From positions 186,001 to 250,000 of the forward strand of contig NZ_FODS01000002.1 in NCBI RefSeq assembly GCF_900110425.1: 64,000 nucleotides of DNA, in the 5' to 3' direction. Positions within the stretch are counted from its first letter, which is position 1. Every line of letters starts with the position of its first letter. This DNA is from Salinihabitans flavidus. GTDB taxonomy: Bacteria; Pseudomonadota; Alphaproteobacteria; Rhodobacterales; Rhodobacteraceae. The translations under genes were made by a program, and so were the position numbers. Under the pieces are notes generated by a model. It searched no databases. It saw nothing but the letters and a program-made list of their open reading frames with translations, and was not told the origin of the DNA. Below are positions 16,636 through 25,036 of the stretch, piece after piece.

Positions 16636-18042
16636 TTAGTCTTTGGCGGTCCACGGCCCGTGATGCGGCCCCGGCGCATCGATCCGTTCGAACCCGTGAT
16701 GGCCGAAGAAATCGCGCTGCGCCTGGATCAGGTTGGCGCTGCCGCGCGCCTGCCGCATGCTGTCATACCACGCCAGCGCCGCCGCCAGCGCCGGCACCGG
16801 CCAGCCGCCCGCCACCCCGGCGCCCACCACCGCGCGCAGCGCCGGAACCGTCCGCGCCAGCGTCACATCCAGCCCCGGACCCAGCAGTAGCGGCGCGCCC
16901 TCCGGCACCGCCCGCAGCGCCTCCGCCAACTCATCGAGAAGCGCGGAGCGGATGATGCAGCCGGCCCGCCAGATCTCCGCGATCCGGGGCAGATCGAGGG
17001 CCCAGCCGAACGCGCCCGACGCCGCGCGCAAAAGCTCAAACCCCTGAAGATGCGCCAAAATCCGGGCCGCGCGCAGCCCCTCTTCAAGCGCGGGGCTGGC
17101 CGGGATCGCCACATCGCGCGCACCCGCCGGAATGGCCCCCGCGACCGCCGTGCGCGCCGCGTGCTGCGACGACCACACCCGCGCGTCCACCGCAGCGGCG
17201 ATGGTGCTGGGCGCCTGCCCGAGCTTCAGCGCCTCGATCATCGTCCAGCGCCCGGTGCCCTTCTGCGCCGCCCTGTCGCGGATCGCATCGACCACCGGCG
17301 CGCCGGTGCCCGCATCCCGCGCCTTGAGCACCGCCGCCGTCACCTCGATCAGGAAGGACCGAAGCGGCCCCGCGTTCCAGCCAGAGAAGAGCGCCCCGAT
17401 CCTGCCGGCCTCCCATCCCGCGCCATCGCGCAGCAGGCCATAGATCTCCGCGATCATCTGCATGTCGGCGTATTCGATGCCGTTGTGCACGGTCTTGACG
17501 AAATGCCCCGCCCCGCCGGGGCCAAGATGGGCCACGCAGGGATCGCCCCGATACCGCGCCGCGATCGCCTCGGCCATCGGGCGCAGCCGGTCCCAGCTTT
17601 CGGCGCTTCCGCCGAACATCATCGAGGGGCCGTGGCGCGCGCCCTCTTCCCCGCCGGAGATGCCAAGCCCCACGAAATGCAGGCTTTTTTCCGCCAGCGC
17701 CCGCGCCCGCCGCTCGGTGTCGTTGAAGTCGGCGTTGCCCGCGTCGATGATCGTATCGCCCGGCGACAGAAGCGGGGTCACCTGCGCGATCATCTCGTCC
17801 AGCGGCGTGCCGGAGGGGATCATGAACAGCACCACCCGGGGCGGCGTTAGAGCGGCGATGAACGCCTCCAGCCCCTCGCGCGGCACGATCCGCTCGGCCA
17901 GCGGCCCGGCTCCGGCGACAAAGGGCGCGATCCAGTCGGCTTCGCGGTTGCTCACCGCGACGCGAAACCCCTTCTCCGCGAGGTTGAGCGACAGCGCGCC
18001 GCCCATCGTGCCCAGCCCGTAAACCCCGATATCCGCCTGCAT
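16636..18042 (-). CDS. gnd: 6-phosphogluconate dehydrogenase, decarboxylating
   Basis: This 468-residue enzyme oxidises 6-phosphogluconate to ribulose-5-phosphate and CO2, making NADPH in the pentose phosphate pathway. The cofactor motif is GLGTMGGALSLNLAEKG, with an NREADW segment after the second strand. The substrate site is seen in FVGLGISGGEEGARHGPSMM, and the catalytic lysine in GHFVKTVHNGIEYADMQ. KGTGRWT is also conserved. Length and motifs fit the long (gnd/gndA-like) form. Convergent with the gap region; copy B of the 80-bp element follows its stop. Confidence 0.96.
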   Translation of the reverse strand: MQADIGVYGLGTMGGALSLNLAEKGFRVAVSNREADWIAPFVAGAGPLAERIVPREGLEAFIAALTPPRVVLFMIPSGTPLDEMIAQVTPLLSPGDTIIDAGNADFNDTERRARALAEKSLHFVGLGISGGEEGARHGPSMMFGGSAESWDRLRPMAEAIAARYRGDPCVAHLGPGGAGHFVKTVHNGIEYADMQMIAEIYGLLRDGAGWEAGRIGALFSGWNAGPLRSFLIEVTAAVLKARDAGTGAPVVDAIRDRAAQKGTGRWTMIEALKLGQAPSTIAAAVDARVWSSQHAARTAVAGAIPAGARDVAIPASPALEEGLRAARILAHLQGFELLRAASGAFGWALDLPRIAEIWRAGCIIRSALLDELAEALRAVPEGAPLLLGPGLDVTLARTVPALRAVVGAGVAGGWPVPALAAALAWYDSMRQARGSANLIQAQRDFFGHHGFERIDAPGPHHGPWTAKD

Positions 18043-18126
18043 CCCCGGCCCCGCATCTTGTCGTGTTTTGTCCGAGACTGCGCCAGAACGCCCCGACGGT
18101 GCAAGGGTCAGGCCCGGCGCCGTCGG

Positions 18127-20727
18127 TCAGAAGCGGTCGAGCAGCCGCCGGAGATACTCGCGCTCTTCTTCGGGGCGGTCGCTTTCCCCGGCGCGGCGGC
18201 GGATCTCGTCGAGCAGATCGCGCGCCCGGCGATAGACATCCTCGCCCTGAAGAAGCTCATCCTCGCTCCCCGAAAGGCCCCGGCTGCCGGGATTGCGGCC
18301 AAGCGGGTCGCGCGCCTGCCCGCCATCGGCGTCGGCTGTGCCCTGCTGGCCCTGCCCGCCGTTCTGTTGCTGCTGCGCCAGCGCCTCGTCAAGGTTGCGC
18401 ATCCCCTCGCGCAGCGCCTCCATGGCTTCGGCCTGCCGGTCGATCGCCTCGGCCAGATCGTCCCCGCGCAACGCCTCCTCGGCGCCCTCCATCGCGCGGC
18501 CCGCCCGGTCGAGCGACTCGCGCGCGGCATCGCCTTCCTGTGTGCCCGCGCCGGGCATGTTGCCGCGCTGACGCTCCAACTCCCGGCGCAGCGCCTCCTG
18601 CCGGTCGGCAAGCGCGCCCTCGTCCGGCTCGGCCCCTTGCTGGCCCTCGGCGCCCTGCTGGCCCTCTTGCCCCTCCCCCTCGCCAGATCCGGTGCCGTCA
18701 TGCGACTGCCCGCGCCCGTCGCCGCCGCTGCGGCCCTCGTTGCCCTGCGACTGGCCGCTTTGCGCATTGGGGTTGAACTGTTCCTGAAGATCGCGGAACG
18801 CCTCGTCCGAAAGCCCCTGCTGCTCGCGCAGGGTATCGGCAAGCCCCTCCATCGCCTCCTGTCCCGGCGACTGCTGACCCTGCGCGCCGCCCTCGGCGAT
18901 CTGCATGTTGTCGAGAAGTTGCTGCAATTCCTCCAGCGCCTGCTGCGCCTCGGCCATGCGGCCCTGTTCCATCAGCTCCTGAATCCGGTCCATCATCCGT
19001 TGCAGGTCATTCTGGTTGAGCTGCATGGCGTTCTCGGAGAGTTGCCGCTCGCCGTCCTCGCCGTCGCGCTCCTCGCGGTCGCGGCGGGCCAGTTCGCGCA
19101 TGTAATCCTGCGTCGCCTCGCGCAGGTCCTGCATCAGGCGGGCAATCTCCTCGTCGCTGGCACCGTTCTTCATCGCCTCCGAAAGCCGATCCTGCGCCCG
19201 GCGCAGCCGCTCCAGCGCGTCGCCCAGATCCCCCTCTTCGAGCAGGATCGCCAGATCCCAGAGGGCGGCGGCAATCTCGTCGCGCTGCGCGCGGCTCAGG
19301 TCATGCGCGGCGTAATTCTCTAGTCGCCGCAGGATCACGCGCAGCCGAAGATAAGAGGTTTCGCTGCGGAAAAGCCCCTCTTCGGGGCGATGGGATATGG
19401 CGCGCAGGATCTGCGACACGCGGCCTGCATTCTCCCGCGACCACAGAAGATCGCGCCGCATTTCCGCCACCGCCGCCGCCGCCGGATCGAAGAACCGCCG
19501 CGCCGGAAGATCGAACCGCGCCACCGCCGCCGCGCCCGTCTGCCCGGCCGCGTCCTCGGCCCGAAGCGTCACCTCGACCGGCAGATGCGCCCATGGGTGC
19601 TGCGAGAAATCCTCGATCAGCACCTCCTCGAACTCGGCCCTGTCGCCGGTGATGGGCAGCGGGATTTCGGCGGTGATGTCCTCACGCGGCTCCGGCTCGG
19701 CGCGCAGCCCGTGTCGCCGCTCCACCGCGCCCAGATCAAGGGATATGACCGCCTCGCCCCCCGTCACCGCGTAGTCGTCCCGCGCGGCGAACGGCAGGCT
19801 CATCTCGCCGCGCCCGGATGTCTCGGGCGGGCCGGTGATCTCCACCTGCGGGGCGCGATCGGGGATCACCGCGATCTGCCACTCCCGCCCGCCGGGTCCG
19901 ATCAGTTGCACCTCGCCGTCGCTGGCCACCGTGAAATCCTGCACCGGCGCGCTCGCCGGGGGCAATTCGCCCACCCGGTCCGAGACGGTTTCCGACACGC
20001 TCAGCGCGCCGGCCTCGCCATAAAGGCGGATCGTCACCTGCGTGCCCACCGGAAGCTCCAGCGTGCCTTCGGGCTGATCGTTGAGGTATCGGGTCGGAAG
20101 CCCGGTATAGGCGGGCGGCTCCAGCCACCCTTCCCAGACAGGACCGGCCGCCTGCGCCGCGCCGCCCGGTGCCATGCCGGCCACCGTGCCCACGCGGTTG
20201 ACGGACCCGAACAATAGCGCCACCAGAAGAGCCAGCAGCGCCATGTGCCGAAGTCCGAAGGGATCGAGCCGGGAAATCCGCAGGTCCGGCGAAACCGGGC
20301 GCGCAGCGCGCGCCCGCGCCGCCATGCGCGCCTGATGCACCTGCCACAGGCGGCGGGCCGGGTCGTCCTGTGCCCGCATCGCCGGTTGATCGCTCAGGGT
20401 CTGAAGCGGTCGCCCCGGCAATGTGGCGTCAAGCCGCGCCAGCGCCTCGGCGCGTGTCGGCCAGCGCAGCCCGCGCACCCCGCGCCAGAGAAACCACAGC
20501 CCCGCGCCCAGTGACAGCACCGCCGCGCCCCAGACAACCTCCACGCTCAACGTGTCGTGCAGGCCCAGCATCAGCGCCGCCGCGATCACCAGCAGCAGCG
20601 ACCAAAGCGGCCAGAACCCGCGCGTCAGACGCTCTGACAGCATACCGGCCCGCGTCAAGCCGATCACCCAGCCAAGGCGCTTGAGAGTGGTCTCGGGGCT
20701 GCGCTCGGAAATGGCGGTGCTCCCCAT
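18127..20727 (-). CDS. TIGR02302/DUF4175 family membrane protein
   Basis: This large protein (866 residues from the ATG at 20727) has two or three N-terminal membrane helices (around FWPLWSLLLVIAAALML, VVWGAAVLSLGAGLWFLW and LLALLVALLFG). A long soluble part ends in helical, Q- and G-rich sequence (QGQQSPGQEAMEG, QSGQSQGNEGRSGGDGRGQ). This matches the alphaproteobacterial TIGR02302/DUF4175 proteins of unknown function. An in-frame GTG at 20754 would add nine residues and overlap lysA by 20 bases; neither start has a strong ribosome-binding site. It lies directly downstream of lysA, in a likely two-gene operon. Confidence 0.85.
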   Translation of the reverse strand: MGSTAISERSPETTLKRLGWVIGLTRAGMLSERLTRGFWPLWSLLLVIAAALMLGLHDTLSVEVVWGAAVLSLGAGLWFLWRGVRGLRWPTRAEALARLDATLPGRPLQTLSDQPAMRAQDDPARRLWQVHQARMAARARAARPVSPDLRISRLDPFGLRHMALLALLVALLFGSVNRVGTVAGMAPGGAAQAAGPVWEGWLEPPAYTGLPTRYLNDQPEGTLELPVGTQVTIRLYGEAGALSVSETVSDRVGELPPASAPVQDFTVASDGEVQLIGPGGREWQIAVIPDRAPQVEITGPPETSGRGEMSLPFAARDDYAVTGGEAVISLDLGAVERRHGLRAEPEPREDITAEIPLPITGDRAEFEEVLIEDFSQHPWAHLPVEVTLRAEDAAGQTGAAAVARFDLPARRFFDPAAAAVAEMRRDLLWSRENAGRVSQILRAISHRPEEGLFRSETSYLRLRVILRRLENYAAHDLSRAQRDEIAAALWDLAILLEEGDLGDALERLRRAQDRLSEAMKNGASDEEIARLMQDLREATQDYMRELARRDREERDGEDGERQLSENAMQLNQNDLQRMMDRIQELMEQGRMAEAQQALEELQQLLDNMQIAEGGAQGQQSPGQEAMEGLADTLREQQGLSDEAFRDLQEQFNPNAQSGQSQGNEGRSGGDGRGQSHDGTGSGEGEGQEGQQGAEGQQGAEPDEGALADRQEALRRELERQRGNMPGAGTQEGDAARESLDRAGRAMEGAEEALRGDDLAEAIDRQAEAMEALREGMRNLDEALAQQQQNGGQGQQGTADADGGQARDPLGRNPGSRGLSGSEDELLQGEDVYRRARDLLDEIRRRAGESDRPEEEREYLRRLLDRF

Positions 20728-20734
20728 CGGTCGG

Positions 20735-22018
20735 TCAGGCGGCGGGATTGCCACCGATCCATGGTGGAATGGTATCGCGTTTTATCATTTCGTCAAAGGT
20801 CGGACGTCGGCGGATAACCGCGAATTGATCGCCCTGCACCATCACCTCTGGGATCATCGGGCGGGCGTTGTATTCGCTCGCCATCACCGCGCCGTATGCC
20901 CCCGCCGACCGGAACGCCAGAAGATCGCCCGGCCCGACCGGGGGCATGGCGCGCGCGCGGGCAAAGGTGTCGCCGGTCTCGCAGACCGGGCCCACGATGT
21001 CATAGGGGCGGCTCTCGGCGCCCGGCGCGGGCTCAATCACCGGCACGATATCGTGATAGGCGTCATACATCGCCGGGCGGATCAGGTCGTTCATCGCCGC
21101 GTCCACGATCAGGAAGTCGCGCCCCTCGCCCTCTTTGACATAGATCACCTGCGTGACCATGATCCCGGCGTTGCCCGCGATCAGGCGGCCCGGCTCGATC
21201 TCGATCTGCGCGCCCAGATGGCCAAGCTCCTCGCGGATCATCGCACCGTATTCCACCGGCAGGGGCGGCGCGCTGTTGGACCGCTCATAGGGGATGCCCA
21301 GCCCGCCCCCCAGATCGAGCCGCGAAATCTCGTGCCCGTCGGCGCGAAGCTGCCCGGTCAGCTCGGCCACCTTGCGATAGGCCGCCCGGAACGGCGCCAG
21401 ATCGGTGAGCTGGCTGCCGATATGCACGTCAATCCCCACCACCTTCACCCCCTGAAGGCTGGCGGCATGGGCATAGACCGCCCGCGCCCGCGCGATCGGG
21501 ATGCCGAACTTGTTTTCCGACTTGCCGGTGGCGATCTTGGCGTGGGTTTTCGCATCCACATCCGGGTTCACCCGAAGCGTCACCGGCGCGATCACGCCCA
21601 TCTGCCGCGCCACGGCGTCGATCTCGGCCAGCTCCGGCTCGCTCTCGACATTGAACTGCCGCAGGCCGCCCGCAAGCGCCGTGGCGATCTCCTCGCGCGT
21701 CTTGCCGACACCGGAAAAGACGATTCTTTCGCCCGGCACGCCAGCGGCCTTGGCGCGGGCGTATTCGCCGCCCGACACCACGTCCATCCCCGCACCCAGC
21801 CCCGCCAGAAGCGTCAGGATCGCCTGATTGGACGCCGCCTTCATCGCGTAGCAGACAAGGTGATCCACCCCCTCCAGCGCCTCGTCGAAAAGCCGGAAAT
21901 GCCGGGTCAGCGTCGCGGCGGAATAAAGGTAGAAGGGCGTGCCCACTGCCGCCGCGATCTCGGCCACCGGCACATCCTCGGCGTGAAGCGCGCCGTCGCG
22001 GTAAAGAAAATGATCCAT
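20735..22018 (-). CDS. lysA: Diaminopimelate decarboxylase
   Basis: LysA is a PLP enzyme that decarboxylates meso-diaminopimelate to L-lysine, the last step of lysine synthesis. The 427-residue protein has the PLP lysine in VCYAMKAASNQAIL and the family segments GMDVVSGGEYARA, HIGSQLTDL, LDLGGGLGIPY, EPGRLIAGNAG, GPVCETGDTFA with the second active-site cysteine, and FRSAGAYGAVM. The ATG at 22018 was chosen because AGGAG lies seven bases upstream; an in-frame start 12 codons earlier lacks this. Confidence 0.97.
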   Translation of the reverse strand: MDHFLYRDGALHAEDVPVAEIAAAVGTPFYLYSAATLTRHFRLFDEALEGVDHLVCYAMKAASNQAILTLLAGLGAGMDVVSGGEYARAKAAGVPGERIVFSGVGKTREEIATALAGGLRQFNVESEPELAEIDAVARQMGVIAPVTLRVNPDVDAKTHAKIATGKSENKFGIPIARARAVYAHAASLQGVKVVGIDVHIGSQLTDLAPFRAAYRKVAELTGQLRADGHEISRLDLGGGLGIPYERSNSAPPLPVEYGAMIREELGHLGAQIEIEPGRLIAGNAGIMVTQVIYVKEGEGRDFLIVDAAMNDLIRPAMYDAYHDIVPVIEPAPGAESRPYDIVGPVCETGDTFARARAMPPVGPGDLLAFRSAGAYGAVMASEYNARPMIPEVMVQGDQFAVIRRRPTFDEMIKRDTIPPWIGGNPAA

Positions 22019-22192
22019 GCGCCACTCCTGCCTGCGTATCGCGCCCTCATACAAAGCCGCCCGGCCCCGCGCAACGCCCCGTGATGGCGCGGCTGAAATA
22101 ACGCCGCGCTCTCACATTCGCGTGAACACGTCTCGCGTCCGCTGAAACCACCCTACACTTCGGGGGGAGTTCAAACAGGAGAGGAGACTGCC

Positions 22193-23116
22193 ATGAAGAC
22201 CCCCTTCGTATCCCGCCGCCATATGCTGATGGGCGCCGCCGCCCTGCCGCTGGCCGCGGCCGCATCCCGCCCGGCCTTCGCCGCCGCCGAGATGATGGGC
22301 GTGGGCAGCACCCGCTTCAACCGGATGACGCTGGGCAACTTCGAGGTGACGACCCTGCTCGCCGCCACCCGCCCGGTTGAAGACCCGCACAGCATCTTCG
22401 GCCTCAACGTCGACGATGAGGCGTTCGCCTCCGCCTCGCAGAAGGCACGCATCCCCACGGATGTCTCGCAGTTTTTCTTCACCCCCACGGTGGTCAACAC
22501 CGGATCGGAACTGATCCTGTTCGACACCGGCACCGACCCCGGCGGGATCACCGACGCCCTCAATGCCGCGGGCTACAGCCCCGATCAGATCGACAAGGTC
22601 GTGATCTCCCACATGCATGGCGATCACATCGGCGGGCTGATGGGCGACGAAAGCGTCACCTTCGCCAATGCCGAGCATATCACCGGCGCGGTGGAATTCG
22701 ACGCATGGGACATGTCCGGCAACGAGACGTTCGAGGCGAAGATGCGCCCGCTGGCAGAGCGCACGACGATGATCGACGACGGCCACGCCATCGCCTCGGG
22801 CATCACCGCGATGGCCGCCTTCGGCCACACGCCGGGTCATATGGCCTACATGCTCGAAAGCGAGGGGCGGCAACTGCTGCTCGCGGTCGATTTCGCCAAC
22901 CACTACGTCTGGTCGCTCGCCAACCCCGAATGGGAGGTGCTGTTCGATCAGGACAAGCAAGCCGCCGTGGAGACGCGCAAGCGCCTGCTCGGAATGTTGG
23001 AATCCGACAACATCCCCTTCGTCGGCTATCACATGCCCTGGCCCGGCGTCGGCTATGTCGAGACGCAGGGCGACGGGTATCGCTACGTGCCGCACAGCTA
23101 TCAGCTCATGCTCTGA
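22193..23116 (+). CDS. Tat-exported metallo-beta-lactamase-fold hydrolase
   Basis: This 307-residue protein carries a twin-arginine signal (SRRHMLMGAAALPLAAAASRPAFA), so it should be exported folded to the periplasm. The mature part has the metallo-beta-lactamase metal motif HMHGDHIGG and later ligands around FGHTPGHMAYM, DFANHY and VGYHMPWPG. Proteins of this group include lactonases and other hydrolases. The true substrate cannot be deduced. AGGAGAGGAG precedes the start. It is divergent from lysA and seems to be a single-gene unit. Confidence 0.87.
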   Translation: MKTPFVSRRHMLMGAAALPLAAAASRPAFAAAEMMGVGSTRFNRMTLGNFEVTTLLAATRPVEDPHSIFGLNVDDEAFASASQKARIPTDVSQFFFTPTVVNTGSELILFDTGTDPGGITDALNAAGYSPDQIDKVVISHMHGDHIGGLMGDESVTFANAEHITGAVEFDAWDMSGNETFEAKMRPLAERTTMIDDGHAIASGITAMAAFGHTPGHMAYMLESEGRQLLLAVDFANHYVWSLANPEWEVLFDQDKQAAVETRKRLLGMLESDNIPFVGYHMPWPGVGYVETQGDGYRYVPHSYQLML

Positions 23117-23212
23117 GCCCCGGTCGCGCCCCGGCCCGTTGCGCGTCGGGGCGCAGATCGCGGCAAGCGGGCGGGCATGTGACCCGACGCCCGAGTTGTG
23201 ACCGGCAGAAAC

Positions 23213-23764
23213 CTACCGGAACGCCGGCCCGTGCGCCCAGACGGTCAGTGACTGCCGCGCGCCGCGCGTGACCGGCGTGACCCGGTGCAGCACGAAGCTC
23301 GGGAACACCGTGGCGGCCCCCACCTCCCTGTTGGCCACCACCACATGCGCGCCGGGCATCACCTCCAGATCGCCGCCGTCATAGCTGCCCGCCCGCGCAA
23401 GCTGCACCACCAGCGTCAGCTTGCGCCGCGCGGCGAGCGGCCCATCCCCGATGTCGGAATGCCAGTCGAAATGCCCCTCGCGCTCCGCGCCATAGCGGGC
23501 GACTTGCGGGCTTTCGGCAAACTCGCGCACATCGAAATCGAAACGTGCCCGGTTCGCCGTGCGCGCGATGTCGATCAGGCGGTCCATGACCCAGCCCGCG
23601 CCGGGCAGGTCATCGACCCAGACAAGGTCCGCGCGGCGCAGGTTATGGTTTCGGGTCTGTCCCACCAGCCGCGCATCGGCGCAGGGCACCGCCGCCACCA
23701 GTTCCACGAGCCTGTCACACTCCGCCGCGCTGAACGCGCCCGCAACGCCGTGAACGCCTGTCAT
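23213..23764 (-). CDS. 2OG-Fe(II) oxygenase (PKHD/prolyl-4-hydroxylase-like)
   Basis: This 183-residue protein has the double-stranded beta-helix iron site: HxD in FDWHSDIGDG, the distal histidine in FPSFVLHRVTPV, and the 2-oxoglutarate arginine in TRGARQSLTVW. Such enzymes use Fe(II), O2 and 2-oxoglutarate to hydroxylate a protein or small molecule. It is shorter than PiuC/PKHD hydroxylases (about 225 residues) and lacks their C-terminal extension. The ATG at 23764 is the only one close to the first conserved block. Divergent from the PfkB gene. Confidence 0.83.
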   Translation of the reverse strand: MTGVHGVAGAFSAAECDRLVELVAAVPCADARLVGQTRNHNLRRADLVWVDDLPGAGWVMDRLIDIARTANRARFDFDVREFAESPQVARYGAEREGHFDWHSDIGDGPLAARRKLTLVVQLARAGSYDGGDLEVMPGAHVVVANREVGAATVFPSFVLHRVTPVTRGARQSLTVWAHGPAFR

Positions 23765-23888
23765 CCGCCATCCGTCCTTTTGCCATCCGGGGCATCTGTC
23801 TAGCCCGGCGCGCCTCGCCGCGCCCTCACGTTTTCGACATCGCCCGCCATTTCCGACATCTTTCTTGCCGCCCGGCGCGGGCGCGGGC

Positions 23889-24851
23889 ATGATCCGGCTC
23901 ATGCAGGAGATCCTCACCCTCACACTCAACCCCGCGCTCGATCTGGCCAGCGAAACACCCGACGTGCGGCCGGGCCCGAAGCTGCGCTGCACCGCGCCCC
24001 GGCGCGATCCGGGCGGCGGCGGGATCAACGTCGCCCGCGCAATTCACCGGCTGGGCGGCACGGCACGCGCGCTCGCCGCGCTTGGCGGGCCGACGGGCGC
24101 GGCGCTGCACGATCTGCTCGCGGCCGAGGGGGTGCCGCTGATCGCGCACCCCGCCCCCGGCGACACACGCCAGAGCCTTGTCGTGACCGAAGCGGCCACC
24201 GACGCGCAATACCGTTTCATCCTGCCCGGCCCGGTCTGGTCGGAAGGGGACGTGGGCGCCTTTCTGGACCGCGCGGAGCGCGAGGCTCCGCCCGGCGGCC
24301 TCGTCGTGCTGAGCGGAAGCCAGCCCCCGGGCACGCCGGACGATCTGACCGCGCGGCTGGCCGCAAGGCTGGCGGGCACCGGCGCGCGGCTTATCGCGGA
24401 CATCTCCGGCGCCGCGCTGATGGCAACGGCACGGGGCGCCAGCGCGCTGCATCTGCTGCGCATGGACGCCGCCGAGGCCGAAGAGATCGCGGGCGCCCCC
24501 CTGCCCACCCGCGAAGACAGCGCCAGTATCGCCCGCACGCTTGTCGCGCGCGGCGTGGCCCGGCAGGTGATCGTCGCGCGCGGGGCCGATGGCGCGATCT
24601 TCGCCTCCGCCGAGGCCTGCCTGCATGTCACCGCGCCCGAGGTGCCGGTGCGTTCGAAAACCGGCGCGGGCGACAGTTTCGTGGCCGGTCTCACCCTCTC
24701 GCTGGCGCGCGGTGAGGGGGCCCCGGCCGCGCTCGCCCATGCCAGCGCCGCCGCCTCCGCCGCCGTCACCACCCCGGCGACCGAATTGTGCGAGGCGGCG
24801 ACAACCGCCCGCCTGCGCCCGCTGTGCGAGGTCACGCCGCTGAGCCTGTAA
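23889..24851 (+). CDS. PfkB-family sugar kinase (1-phosphofructokinase/6-phosphofructokinase-II-like)
   Basis: This 320-residue kinase belongs to the PfkB/ribokinase superfamily. The N-terminal ILTLTLNPALDLASE and GGGGINVARAIHRLGG blocks are typical of the phosphofructokinase/LacC branch. The C-terminal TGAGDSFVAG supplies the anion hole and catalytic aspartate. It phosphorylates a sugar phosphate with ATP; FruK, Pfk2 and LacC types cannot be separated by eye. ATGs at 23889 and 23901 are both possible starts. No sugar transporter or phosphotransferase gene is adjacent. Confidence 0.85.
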   Translation: MIRLMQEILTLTLNPALDLASETPDVRPGPKLRCTAPRRDPGGGGINVARAIHRLGGTARALAALGGPTGAALHDLLAAEGVPLIAHPAPGDTRQSLVVTEAATDAQYRFILPGPVWSEGDVGAFLDRAEREAPPGGLVVLSGSQPPGTPDDLTARLAARLAGTGARLIADISGAALMATARGASALHLLRMDAAEAEEIAGAPLPTREDSASIARTLVARGVARQVIVARGADGAIFASAEACLHVTAPEVPVRSKTGAGDSFVAGLTLSLARGEGAPAALAHASAAASAAVTTPATELCEAATTARLRPLCEVTPLSL

Positions 24852-24951
24852 TTTCGGGGGACGGCACGGCGCCCGGCATTGCGCGGATTTTTACCCGATT
24901 TTAACGCCTTCGCGCCGAACGCTGCGTTAATGGCGCAAATCCCGAAAACGA

Positions 24952-25031
24952 TACCGACGCGATACCGACGTAATACCGACGTTTTACCGACATGGGTTTT
25001 CCGGCGTTAACAAGGACTTGGCACTGATTCG
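24952..25031 (+). repeat. 80-bp dispersed intergenic element, copy C
   Basis: TACCGAC motifs start at 24952, 24963, 24974 and 24985 (11-bp period). GTTAAC is at 25006-25011 (offset 54) and TGATTCG at 25025-25031. A flanking TTAACGC (24901) and GTTAAT (24926) resemble copy B. The element lies between the convergent pfkB-type gene and nadE, and its GTTAAC side faces the nadE stop codon, with the end motif finishing six bases from it. Confidence 0.9.
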
Positions 25032-25036
25032 CCGTT

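Noticed and set aside
18058-19323. 421-codon open frame on the plus strand
   Set aside because: It is antisense to the DUF4175 gene, whose protein has membrane helices and family-type sequence. High GC makes long shadow frames common.
24952-24990. The 11-bp motifs considered as a small CRISPR or plasmid-type replication iteron origin
   Set aside because: The spacers are only a few bases, and no cas or replication initiator gene is nearby. The same element occurs at four separate gene ends.
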